Source: Mesorhizobium silamurunense (GTDB lineage Bacteria; Pseudomonadota; Alphaproteobacteria; Rhizobiales; Rhizobiaceae). Taken from it: 54,254 nucleotides of DNA. The number at the start of each line of letters is the position of its first letter. Positions within the stretch are counted from its first letter, which is position 1. The DNA lies in assembly GCF_014843825.1 (NCBI RefSeq), contig NZ_JHQR01000268.1, forward strand, positions 1-54,254, read 5' to 3'. The position numbers were made by a program, and so were the translations under genes. Of the stretch, positions 30,105 to 39,173 are shown piece after piece. Under the pieces are notes generated by a model that searched no databases, was not told the DNA's origin, and was given only the letters and a program-made list of their open reading frames with translations.

Positions 30105-33100
30105 TCAACCGCCGTCCAGCGATTTCAGCAGATTGTCGATCGTGAACGGGTTGGCCTTGGGTTTCGGCGACTCTGGAGCGGAACTGTCGTTGACGCCGGG
30201 AAGCGACCGGTCGGCCTTCGGCGCCTGCTCGGTCGCCTTGCGCTCTGCTTCCAGTCTCGCTTGCTCGGCTTTCTTGCGATCGGCCTCCAGCCTCGCCTGC
30301 TCCGCCTTCTTGCGCTCCGCCTCGGCCTGGGCCTTCGCCGCTTCGTCAGTTGCTCGTTGTTCTGCCTTTGCCTTAGCGTCGGCTTCCGCTTCTGCCTTGG
30401 CATCAGCCTCCGCCTTGGCGCGTGCCTCAGCCTCGGCCTGAGCCTTGGCGTCGGCCTCCGCCTTGGCCCTCGCCTCGGCTTCCGCTTTTGCCTGCGCCTC
30501 TGCCTCGGCTTTCGCCCTGGCTTCGGCCTCGGCTTTCTGCCGCGCCTCCTCCTCTTGCCGGCGCAATTCCTCGGCCGCCCGGTCGCGCTCCGTCTGCAGG
30601 GCAGCGTAGTAGCGCACCTCGCGCCGCAGCCTCTGCTTCTCGAGCAGCGCCGCCTGCATCGCCTCGACCCGTTGCTGCTCTTTCTCCAGCGCGCGCTGGG
30701 TCAGGAACTGCGCCAACGGCGCGCTGTCGAACTGGGGCGCCGTCGCCCCGAGCGCGCCGGCGAGGCTGAAATTCACGGCCGGTTCGGAGCCGACCAGCGC
30801 CTCGTCGCCTGGTCGATAGGTGATCGCGCCCTTTGCTGTGACGGTGCTGGTGCTGAGGTCAGCCATCACGTCCGCCGACAGTGTCGCTGCCGGGTTGTCG
30901 AGGCTGATCGGCGGCGCCCGGAGCGTGCCGTTGGCAACGGTGAAGGCGATGTCGGTGTCACCGGCCGTGAAACTGCCCTCGCCGGCGATCTCAGGCGCGA
31001 AGCCGGCGGTCTTGGCGGCATCGATGTCGCGTCCGATTGCATCGGCCTTAGCGATGACAGGGGCAAAGGCATCGGGATTGATGCCGGCGATGGCCAGTCC
31101 CTTCAGCGCCGCCGTGCCGGACCCGGACAGGGCGGCGATCATCGCATCCACAGACTTGCCGCTGGTCGACAGCGCTGCCGAAATGTCGCCGCTGCCGCCG
31201 ATGCCTGACCCCGGCAGCACTGTGGAAAGATCACTGCCGGCCAGTTTCAACTGCCCCGAAAACAGGCCGGTGCCGTCGGTGTTCTTCAGCTCAAACAGGC
31301 CGGTCAGCGTGCCGCCGTAGAGCTTGGCCTTGAGGTCCGAGACATGGATGCCTTCCCGGTCGAGCTTCAGCGACAGCGCCGCGTCATGCGCGGTGGCGAA
31401 CGGTCCGGCGGCAAGCGCCGCCGTGTTGAGGTCGAGATCGGCGCTGAACGGCAGGGTCGACTTCTGGCTGAACGGCGCGGTTGGCCAGCCGCCGCCTTTC
31501 GCGGCAAGGAAGGACTGATCGCCGAACAGCGACACCGCCAGCGGATCGAGGTCGAGCTCATCGAGTGCCAGCGCACCGGCAAGATGCGGCAGCCCATCCT
31601 TGCCGTCGACATTGACGTCGCCCGACACTGCGGCCTTGTTGATCGCGCCGGTCAGTCCGCTCAACACCAGAAGCCCATTGCCGAAATCGGCATCGGCGGC
31701 GAGCGATGCCGACGTGCCGGTGCCCATGCCCGGCAGCCCGACGCCTGTCGTCATCAGCCATGGCTCGATATCGGCGGCGTCGAGATTGACCTTGCCCTTG
31801 GCGGTGGCGCCTTGCTGCGTCTCGGCGACGGTCCCGTCGAAGCTCGCCCTGAAATCGTCAGCCGTGAGATTGAAGCTGGTCGCCAGACCGCCGCTCAACG
31901 AGCCCTTCGCCGAAAGATCGGTGGTCGCCTGTCCAAGCATGCCGAGCGGCAGCGCCGGCAGGCCATAAAGCGCAAGCAGCGTGGCGGCGTTCTGGTTGCG
32001 AGCGTTGAAGGTCAGCGCGACCGGCGCCTCCAGAAGCCGAGCCGCAGTGCCCTTGCCCGAGAGCGAAGCCGAGAAGGCGGAGCCGCCGGCCTTGCCTTGC
32101 GCGGAGAGCGCGAGCCCGGTAGTGCCGTCGCCATTGTCGGCCGCACTGGTTACCAGGTCGACACGGGCGTCCTGGAACAATTCGGGATAAGCAGCCGCAC
32201 GGGTGGCCAGACCCTTCAGAACCGGATTGTCCGGATAATGCTGTGCCGCGACATCGATGAGCGGCTTGAGATCCACGGCCACGACGGATGCGTCGAGCTT
32301 GCCGGTCGGGCTTTCCGGAAAGTCCTTGATACGCCCTGTGGCGCTGATCGAGGCGCCGGCAAGCCCGCCGACCGAGAGCCGGTCGATTTCGAGCAGGCCC
32401 TCACGCAGCCTCAACGCCGTATCCACCGTGTCGGCCGTCAGGCCGCCGGCGCTGACCGGGCCCGCCTTGATCTGGAAATCGAGGTCGCGGTCGGAGAAAC
32501 GGTTGGCGCCCTTGTCGCTGACGAAGATCGAGGCGAAAGCCGCCAGCCCGTCGACGTCGAGCTCGCCGCCTTCCAGCCGCATCAGCACCGAGGGCCTGGC
32601 GCCATCGGGCTGGCTGGAATCGATGCTGCCCGAGAACTTCGCCTTGCCGAGGATGAGCTCGAGATCGCTGAAGGACTGCCGGTTCGCGCTGAGATCGACC
32701 TTGGCCTTGAACCCTGCCGCCGGCAGACGGCGGATCGCGTCGTCGACATCCTTCGACAGCCAGGCCGCGAAACCGGAGGGCTGTCCGACGGCAAGCAGCA
32801 GGGAGCCCGTGAAGCCGAAATGGTCCTCGACGCTCAGCATGCCGTCGGCTTCGAGCGTCGCGCGGCCCGGCAGTGTCGCGGCAAGCGACTTCACCGACCA
32901 GCCGCCCTCGACCGGCTCCGCCGAAAGCCGCACGTCGCGCACTGTCGTGTCGCCCGCCACCACCGCCGGCAGCCTGACCTCGACCGTGCCCGGTATCGTC
33001 GGCTTCGGCATGTGCAGCAGCGTCTGCTCGAATGCCGCGATGCGCTGATCGAGCGTCAGCCCGGTTCCAGCGGATGCGCCCACCGCCTCGTCGAACTGCA

Positions 33101-34073
33101 CCTGCGCCCCGCTCGCTTCGATCGCGAAATGCGGCTTGAGGCCGAGATCGACCGACGCCTTGCCATCGGCGGTGTAGGGATTGTCGAGCGGCCCGGTCTC
33201 GAAGCGGAATTCGTCGACGCCGAGCTTCTGATGGTCGAGAGCGAATTTGCCGTTCAATCGGAAGCCAGGATCGGGCTTGCCGGTGCTGACTTTCACAGGT
33301 TCGCCGTCAGTACCACGCAATTCGGCCGAGTTCCTGTCGGCTCCAGAAATCTTGAACTGGCCGGAATAGACTGCCGCGCCCTTGACGATGCCGGCATTGC
33401 CGTCGGTCTCGATGACCAGCGGATAGGCATCCGGATCGGCCTTCAGCCTGAGCCGCATCTGGCCGTCTGCTTCCACCCTGCCGGTAGAGGCCGAGACTTC
33501 CGTGCGCAGGCCGTCGAAGCGCAGCGTGCCGTCCATCCGCCATGGGCCGGCAAGCGACTTGGCCGAAATGGTCGAGTTGATCTCGGAGATAAAATGGCTG
33601 CGCCCGCCGGCGGCATGGCGCAGTTCGATCTGCCCTTCGGTCACCGTCAGCTTCTCGATCGCGATCTGGCCCGGATCGAAGCGCGTCGACGGCCGGATGG
33701 CCCAATCGACCGTGCCGTCGCCGGCGACGTCGATCGTCGCCTTCGGGTGCACCAGCCGCATGTCGAAGATCAGCAGCTCGCCGCGCAGGAAAGGCGCAAG
33801 CTCCGCATCCATGGAGAAGGTCTCCATCGTCATCGCCGGCTGGCGGTCAGGGCCGCCGGCGACCTCGACATTGGAGAAGGTCACCGAAGGAAACGGCAGA
33901 AGGCGCGCGGTCGCATCGCCTTTGACGGTCACCTTGCGGCCGAGGATGGTGCTCGCCTCGCGCTCGAAATCGGCGCGATAGCCGGTCCAGTCGATGAAAT
34001 ACGGCACCACCAGCGCCGCGCACAGCACCAGCACGAACAGCCCACCGAAGATCACGAACAGGCGTGCGAGCAT
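30105..34073 (-). CDS. AsmA-family envelope protein with long Ala/Glu/Lys coiled-coil tail
   Basis: The 1322-residue protein has an N-terminal membrane helix (about 5-27) followed by the AsmA N-domain (ASTILGRKVTVKGDATARLL). A very long beta-rich body extends to about residue 1115, typical of AsmA/TamB-like proteins now thought to carry lipid between membranes. Residues of about 1150-1280 are a TolA-like repeat (AKAEAEARAKAEADAKAQAE and variants, then KKAEQARLEADR), predicted to form a long helix or coiled coil. The chain ends KANPFTIDNLLKSLDGG. GGGGAGAAA precedes the ATG. It is divergent from the Dyp peroxidase; nothing clear is seen in the 212-base gap. Confidence 0.85.
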   Translation of the reverse strand: MLARLFVIFGGLFVLVLCAALVVPYFIDWTGYRADFEREASTILGRKVTVKGDATARLLPFPSVTFSNVEVAGGPDRQPAMTMETFSMDAELAPFLRGELLIFDMRLVHPKATIDVAGDGTVDWAIRPSTRFDPGQIAIEKLTVTEGQIELRHAAGGRSHFISEINSTISAKSLAGPWRMDGTLRFDGLRTEVSASTGRVEADGQMRLRLKADPDAYPLVIETDGNAGIVKGAAVYSGQFKISGADRNSAELRGTDGEPVKVSTGKPDPGFRLNGKFALDHQKLGVDEFRFETGPLDNPYTADGKASVDLGLKPHFAIEASGAQVQFDEAVGASAGTGLTLDQRIAAFEQTLLHMPKPTIPGTVEVRLPAVVAGDTTVRDVRLSAEPVEGGWSVKSLAATLPGRATLEADGMLSVEDHFGFTGSLLLAVGQPSGFAAWLSKDVDDAIRRLPAAGFKAKVDLSANRQSFSDLELILGKAKFSGSIDSSQPDGARPSVLMRLEGGELDVDGLAAFASIFVSDKGANRFSDRDLDFQIKAGPVSAGGLTADTVDTALRLREGLLEIDRLSVGGLAGASISATGRIKDFPESPTGKLDASVVAVDLKPLIDVAAQHYPDNPVLKGLATRAAAYPELFQDARVDLVTSAADNGDGTTGLALSAQGKAGGSAFSASLSGKGTAARLLEAPVALTFNARNQNAATLLALYGLPALPLGMLGQATTDLSAKGSLSGGLATSFNLTADDFRASFDGTVAETQQGATAKGKVNLDAADIEPWLMTTGVGLPGMGTGTSASLAADADFGNGLLVLSGLTGAINKAAVSGDVNVDGKDGLPHLAGALALDELDLDPLAVSLFGDQSFLAAKGGGWPTAPFSQKSTLPFSADLDLNTAALAAGPFATAHDAALSLKLDREGIHVSDLKAKLYGGTLTGLFELKNTDGTGLFSGQLKLAGSDLSTVLPGSGIGGSGDISAALSTSGKSVDAMIAALSGSGTAALKGLAIAGINPDAFAPVIAKADAIGRDIDAAKTAGFAPEIAGEGSFTAGDTDIAFTVANGTLRAPPISLDNPAATLSADVMADLSTSTVTAKGAITYRPGDEALVGSEPAVNFSLAGALGATAPQFDSAPLAQFLTQRALEKEQQRVEAMQAALLEKQRLRREVRYYAALQTERDRAAEELRRQEEEARQKAEAEARAKAEAEAQAKAEAEARAKAEADAKAQAEAEARAKAEADAKAEAEADAKAKAEQRATDEAAKAQAEAERKKAEQARLEADRKKAEQARLEAERKATEQAPKADRSLPGVNDSSAPESPKPKANPFTIDNLLKSLDGG

Positions 34074-34285
34074 TTTCTCCCCGGATTGAAAGTCAGCCGC
34101 ACTCTACCCGCATCCGCGTGTCGATAAAGAGGCAATTCGGCCCTGTTCGCCCGCCAATCCAGGGTAACGACCATTGTTGCGCAACCGCTCGCGGTCGCGA
34201 TATCCTTTTTGGAACGCACCTGCCTCAAGCGGCCATGCCCGGCCGCGATCATCTGAACCAAATCGTCAAACGCGGAGCATTCCCG

Positions 34286-35254
34286 ATGTCAGGCAAGAAC
34301 TGGGACAGGGTGCCGATCGATGCGCAGAGCATCGATGCCCCGCTGTCGCTCGCCTCGGTCTTCCTCGTCGTCACGGTCGGCAGCGATCAAGTGGCCCTCT
34401 CGAAGGTGGCCTTCGTGCTCGGCGGGCTTGACGACCTCGTCAAGAATGTCGGCTTCCGCGACCTGTCCGGCCGATTGTCGTGCATCGCCGGCATTGGCGC
34501 TGGCCTCTGGGCGCGTCTTTCCCCGGACTGGCAACCGCGCGAGCTGAAAGCCTTTGCGCCGGTCAAGGGGCCGGTCCATTCGGCGCCGTCGACGCCTGGC
34601 GACCTCCTCTTCCACATCCGTGCCGAACGCTCCGATATGTGCTTTGAGTTCGAGCGCATCCTGTTGGACAGCTTGGGCAGCAGCGTCACCGTCGTCGACG
34701 AGGTTACCGGCTTTCGCTATTTCGACGCGCGCGACTTGCTCGGTTTCGTCGACGGCACGGCCAACCCGACCGGCCTCGATTTGCCCGCTTCGGCCCTTGT
34801 CGGCGACGAGGATGCCGGCTTTGCCGGCGGCAGCTATGTCGTCGTCCAGAAATACCTGCACGATCTCGACGCCTGGGCGGAAACGCCGACGCACCTCCAG
34901 GAAGAGATCATCGGCCGCACCAAGATCGACAACATCGAGATCGATGACGACGACAAGCCGCGCAAGTCGCACAAGTCGCTGGCCACGATCGAGGACGACG
35001 CCGGCAACGAATACGACATTCTGCGCGACAACATGCCTTTCGGCCGGCCGGGGCAGAAGGAATTCGGAACCTACTTCATCGGCTACACCCGCTATCTGTG
35101 GGTGATCGAGAAGATGCTGCAGCGCATGTATGTCGGCGAGCCGCCCGGCGCTTACGACCGGCTGCTCGATTTCTCGACGCCGCACACCGGCACGACCTTC
35201 TTCGCGCCCACCCGACCTACGCTGCAGAAGCTCGCCGAGGGAGCGCAGGAGTAG
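34286..35254 (+). CDS. Dyp-type heme peroxidase (YfeX-like)
   Basis: The 322-residue protein shows the family motif GFVDG (153-157, catalytic D156), the proximal heme ligand H229 in KSHKS and the distal R247 in DILRDNMPFG. It uses hydrogen peroxide to oxidise dyes, porphyrins or phenolics. There is no signal peptide, so it is cytoplasmic or encapsulated. The start MSGKNW at 34286 has GGAG eight bases upstream; an earlier in-frame ATG at 34234 is possible. Its C-terminus (QKLAEGAQE) shows no evident encapsulin-targeting peptide. Confidence 0.88.
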   Translation: MSGKNWDRVPIDAQSIDAPLSLASVFLVVTVGSDQVALSKVAFVLGGLDDLVKNVGFRDLSGRLSCIAGIGAGLWARLSPDWQPRELKAFAPVKGPVHSAPSTPGDLLFHIRAERSDMCFEFERILLDSLGSSVTVVDEVTGFRYFDARDLLGFVDGTANPTGLDLPASALVGDEDAGFAGGSYVVVQKYLHDLDAWAETPTHLQEEIIGRTKIDNIEIDDDDKPRKSHKSLATIEDDAGNEYDILRDNMPFGRPGQKEFGTYFIGYTRYLWVIEKMLQRMYVGEPPGAYDRLLDFSTPHTGTTFFAPTRPTLQKLAEGAQE

Positions 35255-35266
35255 CTCGCGGCAACT

Positions 35267-36685
35267 TCATCGTCCCGCCGCCGGCAAAATCTTGCCCGGG
35301 TTCATGATGTTCAGCGGATCGAGCGCCTGCTTGATGGTGCGCATGACATCGACACCGTGGCCGAGTTCATGGCGCAGGAAGCCCACCTTGCCCTGGCCGA
35401 TGCCATGCTCGCCGGTACAGGTGCCTTCCATGGCGATCGCGCGCATGTTGAGCCTGGCGACGAATTTTTCCGCAAGCGCGATCTCTTGCGGGTTGTCGAC
35501 ATCCATCAGCACCAGCACATGGAAATTGCCGTCGCCGGCATGGCCGACGATCGGCGCGATCAGACACATCTCGGCGATGTCGGCCTCGGTCTCGGTGACG
35601 CATTCGGCGAGCCGCGAGATCGGCACGCAGACATCGGTGGACAGGCCCTTGGCGCCGGGACGCAGTGTCAGCGACGACCAGTAGGCGTCATGCCGCGCCT
35701 TCCAGAGCTTTGTCCGCTCTTCGGCAACGCTGGTCCATAGGAACGGCCCGCCGCCCTGCTCCTCGGCGATCATGCCAAAGGTCTCCGCCTGTTCGGCGAC
35801 GCCGGCATCGCTGCCGTGGAATTCGACGAACAGGCACGGGCTCTCCGGATAGTCGAGCTTCGAATAGGTCTTCATCGCCCGCATCTGCAGCGCGTTGACC
35901 AGTTCGATGCGCGCCACCGGAATGCCCATCTGGATGGTCGCGATCACCGTGTTGCAGGCCGCCTCCAGGCTGGGGAACGGGCAGACGCCGCCGGAAATCG
36001 CCTGCGGAATGCCCTGCAGGCGGAGCGTCAGCGACGTGATGATGCCGAGCGTGCCTTCCGAGCCGACCAGCAGCCGGGTCAGGTCGTAGCCGGCCGAGCT
36101 TTTCTTCGCCCGCTTGCCGGTCGTCACCGCCTCGCCGTCGGCCATCACCGCGGTCAGCGACAGCACGTTCTCGCGCATGGTGCCGTAGCGCACGGCATTG
36201 GTGCCGGAGGCGCGCGTCGCCGCCATGCCCCCGAGCGAGGCATTAGCGCCGGGATCGATCGGGAAGAACAGGCCGGTATCGCGCAAATGCCGGTTGAGGT
36301 CCTCGCGCGTCACGCCTGGCTCGACCGTGCAGTCGAGATCCTGCGGATTGACCGAGAGAATGCGGTTCATCCGCGAGGTGTCGATCGAGATGCCGCCGCC
36401 CGGCGCATTGGTATGGCCCTCGAGCGAGGAGCCGACGCCGAAGGCGATGACCGGCACGCGGTGCGCCGCGCAGGCGCGCACAATCTCCTGCACCTCCGGG
36501 GTGGTTTCTGCGAAGACGACGCCGTCCGGTGCCTGGGTCGGGATATAGGTGGTGGTATGCGCATGCTGGCCGCGGATCGCCGCGCCGGTCTGGAAACGTT
36601 CGCCGAACTGTTGCTTGAGGATGCCGAGCACGGCGGCGATGCCTTCCTCGTTGCGCTCGACGGGATTGAGGTCGCTCAAAGCCAT
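35267..36685 (-). CDS. FAD-linked dehydrogenase (D-lactate/glycolate, GlcD-Dld type)
   Basis: The 472-residue protein has a PCMH-type FAD-binding domain (about 45-225; PVIAFGVGSSLEGHTNAPGG; EPGVTREDLN; FFPIDPGANASLGGMAATRA) and a C-terminal FAD-oxidase domain with IVGHAGDGNFHVL and CTGEHGIGQGKVGFL. It probably oxidises D-lactate, glycolate or a related 2-hydroxyacid into the respiratory chain. The start at 36685 has GGAGG; the upstream ATG at 36715 is less likely. It stands alone, with no glcEF genes nearby. Confidence 0.85.
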   Translation of the reverse strand: MALSDLNPVERNEEGIAAVLGILKQQFGERFQTGAAIRGQHAHTTTYIPTQAPDGVVFAETTPEVQEIVRACAAHRVPVIAFGVGSSLEGHTNAPGGGISIDTSRMNRILSVNPQDLDCTVEPGVTREDLNRHLRDTGLFFPIDPGANASLGGMAATRASGTNAVRYGTMRENVLSLTAVMADGEAVTTGKRAKKSSAGYDLTRLLVGSEGTLGIITSLTLRLQGIPQAISGGVCPFPSLEAACNTVIATIQMGIPVARIELVNALQMRAMKTYSKLDYPESPCLFVEFHGSDAGVAEQAETFGMIAEEQGGGPFLWTSVAEERTKLWKARHDAYWSSLTLRPGAKGLSTDVCVPISRLAECVTETEADIAEMCLIAPIVGHAGDGNFHVLVLMDVDNPQEIALAEKFVARLNMRAIAMEGTCTGEHGIGQGKVGFLRHELGHGVDVMRTIKQALDPLNIMNPGKILPAAGR

Positions 36686-36746
36686 GAATTCCTCCGCGAA
36701 TGGACCAGCGGCCACTCTTGCTATGCAGCTATGGATGATGCCTAAA

Positions 36747-36790
36747 GCAATTCCAGGAAAAGTGTGAAGCGGTTTTCCGTCCGGAATTGC
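36747..36790. repeat. intergenic mosaic palindrome (rhizobial type)
   Basis: GCAATTCC (36747-36754) pairs with GGAATTGC (36783-36790), and inner arms GGAAAA / TTTTCC lie inside. The vocabulary AGGAAAAGTGTGAAGCGG TTTTCC is shared with many rhizobial intergenic repeats. A half copy occurs at 17479. It sits in the leader region of the thioesterase gene. Confidence 0.7.
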
Positions 36791-36850
36791 GCCAGAACAA
36801 AGAGAACCTCACCAGCCACGCCCTGTCCAGCGACGATCAAGGAAAACCAG

Positions 36851-37336
36851 ATGCCAATGCCTGCGCCGATCATTTCCAAGCCGATGGCGATCGAGAAGGA
36901 CTGGATCGACTATAACGGCCATCTCAACATGGCCTATTACAACGTGCTGTTCGATCGCTGCTCGGACGAGGCTTTCGAAATGATGGGCATGGGGCCGGAC
37001 TATGCCAAGGAGCGCCGCCTCACCATCTACACGGCCGAGGTCCATGTCTGCTACGTGCAGGAGCTTCACCTTGACCACAAGGTGAACGTCTCGTTCCAGC
37101 TCATCGACCATGACGAAAAGCGGCTCAGAGTCTACCAGGAGATTCGCCACGTCGACGGCTGGCTGGCCGCAACATCCGAATCGCTGTCGCTGCATGTCGA
37201 CATGGCCGGGCCGAAGGTCGCTCCTTTCCCGGCCGATGTGATGGCACAGGTTGAAGCCATGCGCGCTGCCCACGCCGCGCTGCCGACGCCGGAGCGTGCC
37301 GGCCGGTCGATCGGCATCAAACGCAAGAGCGCTTGA
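36851..37336 (+). CDS. hotdog-fold acyl-CoA thioesterase (4HBT-like)
   Basis: The 161-residue protein has the 4-hydroxybenzoyl-CoA thioesterase signature DYNGHLNMAYYNVLFDRCSD with the catalytic Asp region at its start, and VHVCYVQELHLDHKVNVSFQ next. Similar proteins are linked to carnitine or betaine metabolism in rhizobia, but no such genes adjoin it here. AAGGA precedes the ATG at 36851; an in-frame start at 36764 lies inside the mosaic repeat and was rejected. Confidence 0.83.
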   Translation: MPMPAPIISKPMAIEKDWIDYNGHLNMAYYNVLFDRCSDEAFEMMGMGPDYAKERRLTIYTAEVHVCYVQELHLDHKVNVSFQLIDHDEKRLRVYQEIRHVDGWLAATSESLSLHVDMAGPKVAPFPADVMAQVEAMRAAHAALPTPERAGRSIGIKRKSA

Positions 37337-37480
37337 AAAGCCCGGCACCCGCGTTAACCTTACCAAGGTTTTAACGTGAACAAGTCACGTCCGTCCGTTG
37401 AACGACTCAGTGACGCGTTCGAAAACCGCCGTACCGGGTTACGCGCGGGCGGCAGACGGAATGCGGTGCGAGGCAAGTGC

Positions 37481-37696
37481 ATGAAAACCGACATCAAGGT
37501 CGAAGTGGAGCGGTTGGCGGCCGATCCACGCATTACCGACTATGATTTCTGGCGATCGCTGAAGAACGTCAACAACGAGATTTTTCACATCGCCAACAAC
37601 AACGAGCCTATACCCTTCGACATGATCCGCTGGCGCGCGATTCTCAAGCAGGCGCGCATGAGGCGCGGTCATACTGAGCCCTCAGCGCTCCCTTAA
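37481..37696 (+). CDS. small hypothetical protein
   Basis: The 71-residue protein (MKTDIKVEVERLAADPRITD, then WRSLKNVNNEIFHIANNNEP) is not assigned to a named family here. The coherent amphipathic sequence and GAGG eight bases before the ATG suggest a real gene. It overlaps the end of the convergent Lrp gene by 15 bases. An upstream ATG at 37376 would add 35 residues without clear coding character. Confidence 0.6.
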   Translation: MKTDIKVEVERLAADPRITDYDFWRSLKNVNNEIFHIANNNEPIPFDMIRWRAILKQARMRRGHTEPSALP

Positions 37697-38158
37697 ACTG
37701 CCAAGCGGCGAGCGCGGCTCGACCGGCGACGACTGGATGATGGCGGTGTTGGTCATCGCATAGGGAATGATCTTGTCAATCACTCGCTCGAGTTCCGTAA
37801 CCGAGCCGACATGCGCCAGCGCGATGAAGCAATCCTCGCCGGTCACCCGGTCGCATTGCGCGATTTCCGGCAACTCGCGGATGATCCCGGCCACGACGGC
37901 GAGTTGCCCGGGCACCGGCCGGATCCGCAGCCATGCCGACAGCTTCATGCCGAGCGCCGCCGGATTGATCCTCACCGTATAGGCCTCGATCACGCCGTTC
38001 TCCTGCAGCTTGCGGATACGTTCGGCAACGCTCGGCGCCGACAGCCCGACGGCACGCGCCAGCTCCGCCGTGCTGGTGCGCGCATCCTTTTCCAGGAGCC
38101 GCAGGATCTTCAGGTCCGCCGCATCCAGGTCGACATTTTCATTTCGAAGGCGTTTCAA
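37682..38158 (-). CDS. Lrp/AsnC-family transcriptional regulator
   Basis: The 158-residue protein has an AsnC-type helix-turn-helix (about 10-70; LDAADLKILRLLEKDARTST; LSAPSVAERIRKLQENGVIE) and an effector-binding RAM domain (about 75-150). The start appears to be TTG at 38158; no ATG is suitably placed. It is divergent from an EamA exporter and likely controls it in response to an amino acid. A 14-bp palindrome overlaps the start codon. Confidence 0.85.
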   Translation of the reverse strand: MKRLRNENVDLDAADLKILRLLEKDARTSTAELARAVGLSAPSVAERIRKLQENGVIEAYTVRINPAALGMKLSAWLRIRPVPGQLAVVAGIIRELPEIAQCDRVTGEDCFIALAHVGSVTELERVIDKIIPYAMTNTAIIQSSPVEPRSPLGSLRER

Positions 38159-38170
38159 GAGAATTCTCTT
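38157..38170. promoter_or_regulatory. palindrome at the start of the Lrp/AsnC gene
   Basis: AAGAGAA-TTCTCTT is a perfect 14-bp palindrome that covers two bases of the TTG start codon and lies 77 bp before the EamA gene. Its AT centre and half-site form fit an Lrp-type site; autoregulation is inferred. Confidence 0.5.
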
Positions 38171-38246
38171 TCTTCAGCAAGTGAAAAGCCATCAAGGCCA
38201 TTCATCGTCCATATTAACTGTGAAATTCGCCTGCGATAATGAGCGC

Positions 38247-39164
38247 ATGAATTCCGAAGCGCAAGTTCGTGCAACAACCCAGGCCTCTGGCGACATCGAC
38301 GCCGCGCGTCCTGCCCTCGCTGGACTGGCCGATGCGTTGCCGCCGCATGTCTGGTTCTGCGTCAGCGCCATCTTCCACTATCTCGGGCCGGCCTTCGCCG
38401 TGCTGCTGTTCGCTCAGGTCGGAGTGCTCGGCATGGCCTGGCTGCGTATCGCCACGGCCGCGCTCGTTTTCGCGCCGCTCACCAAGCCGTGGACGGTCTT
38501 CGCGCGCGCCGACCGCTCGGCCCGCCTGCTTCTGCTGGCTTTCGGCGCCTGCCTGGCGGTGATGAACTGCGCCTTCTATCTGGCTCTCGACCGCCTGCCG
38601 ATCTCGCTGGTGGCAGCGATCGAATTCGTCGGCACGATCGGTGTCGCGCTCGTCGGCCTCAGGAGCCGGCGCAATTTCGCGGCGCTCGCCATCGCCGTCG
38701 CCGGCACCATGCTGCTGATCGATATCAAATGGTCCAGCGATCCGGTCGGCCTGTTTTGGGCCTTTCTCAACGGCGCGCTGTTTGTCGGCTACATCGTGCT
38801 GGGCCACCGCATCGCCCAGACCGGAATAGGCATTGCCAGCCTCGGCACAGCCATGCCCATCGCCTTCCTCGTCGTATTGCCTATCGGCTTCAGCGAGGCG
38901 TTACCGGCCTTTTCGGCCCCGCAACTGCTGATCGCCGCCATCGGCGTCGGCATCTGCTCCTCGGTGATCCCCTATATCTGCGACCAGCTCGCCATGGCGC
39001 GGCTGCCGCGCGCGAGCTTCGCCTTGATGCTCTCGCTGCTGCCGCTCACCGCGACGCTGATCGGCGTCGTCGTATTGCGGCAGGTTCCGAGCCTCACCGA
39101 TTGCCTCGGCATCGCGCTGGTTGTGGCGGGCGTCGCCATGCACAAGCCCGCGGCCGATGCCTAA
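38247..39164 (+). CDS. EamA/DMT-family transporter (RhtA-like exporter)
   Basis: The 305-residue protein has about ten membrane helices in two EamA halves (FAQVGVLGMAWLRIATAALV; GALFVGYIVLGHRIAQTG; LAMARLPRASFALMLSLLPL). The closest functional group by pattern is RhtA-type threonine/homoserine exporters. It is divergent from an Lrp/AsnC regulator, which supports amino-acid export. The ATG at 38247 has only a weak GAG upstream. Confidence 0.85.
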   Translation: MNSEAQVRATTQASGDIDAARPALAGLADALPPHVWFCVSAIFHYLGPAFAVLLFAQVGVLGMAWLRIATAALVFAPLTKPWTVFARADRSARLLLLAFGACLAVMNCAFYLALDRLPISLVAAIEFVGTIGVALVGLRSRRNFAALAIAVAGTMLLIDIKWSSDPVGLFWAFLNGALFVGYIVLGHRIAQTGIGIASLGTAMPIAFLVVLPIGFSEALPAFSAPQLLIAAIGVGICSSVIPYICDQLAMARLPRASFALMLSLLPLTATLIGVVVLRQVPSLTDCLGIALVVAGVAMHKPAADA

Positions 39165-39173
39165 GTCGCTCGG

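Noticed and set aside
31344..34127. 927-residue open frame antisense to the AsmA gene
   Set aside because: It is a GC-rich shadow frame, rich in Arg, Gly and Ala, without domains; the minus-strand AsmA frame is clear.
34286..35254. Dyp peroxidase as encapsulin cargo linked to the ferritin at 52.2 kb
   Set aside because: Its C-terminus shows no clear cargo-loading peptide, no shell gene is in the window, and the two genes are 17 kb apart.
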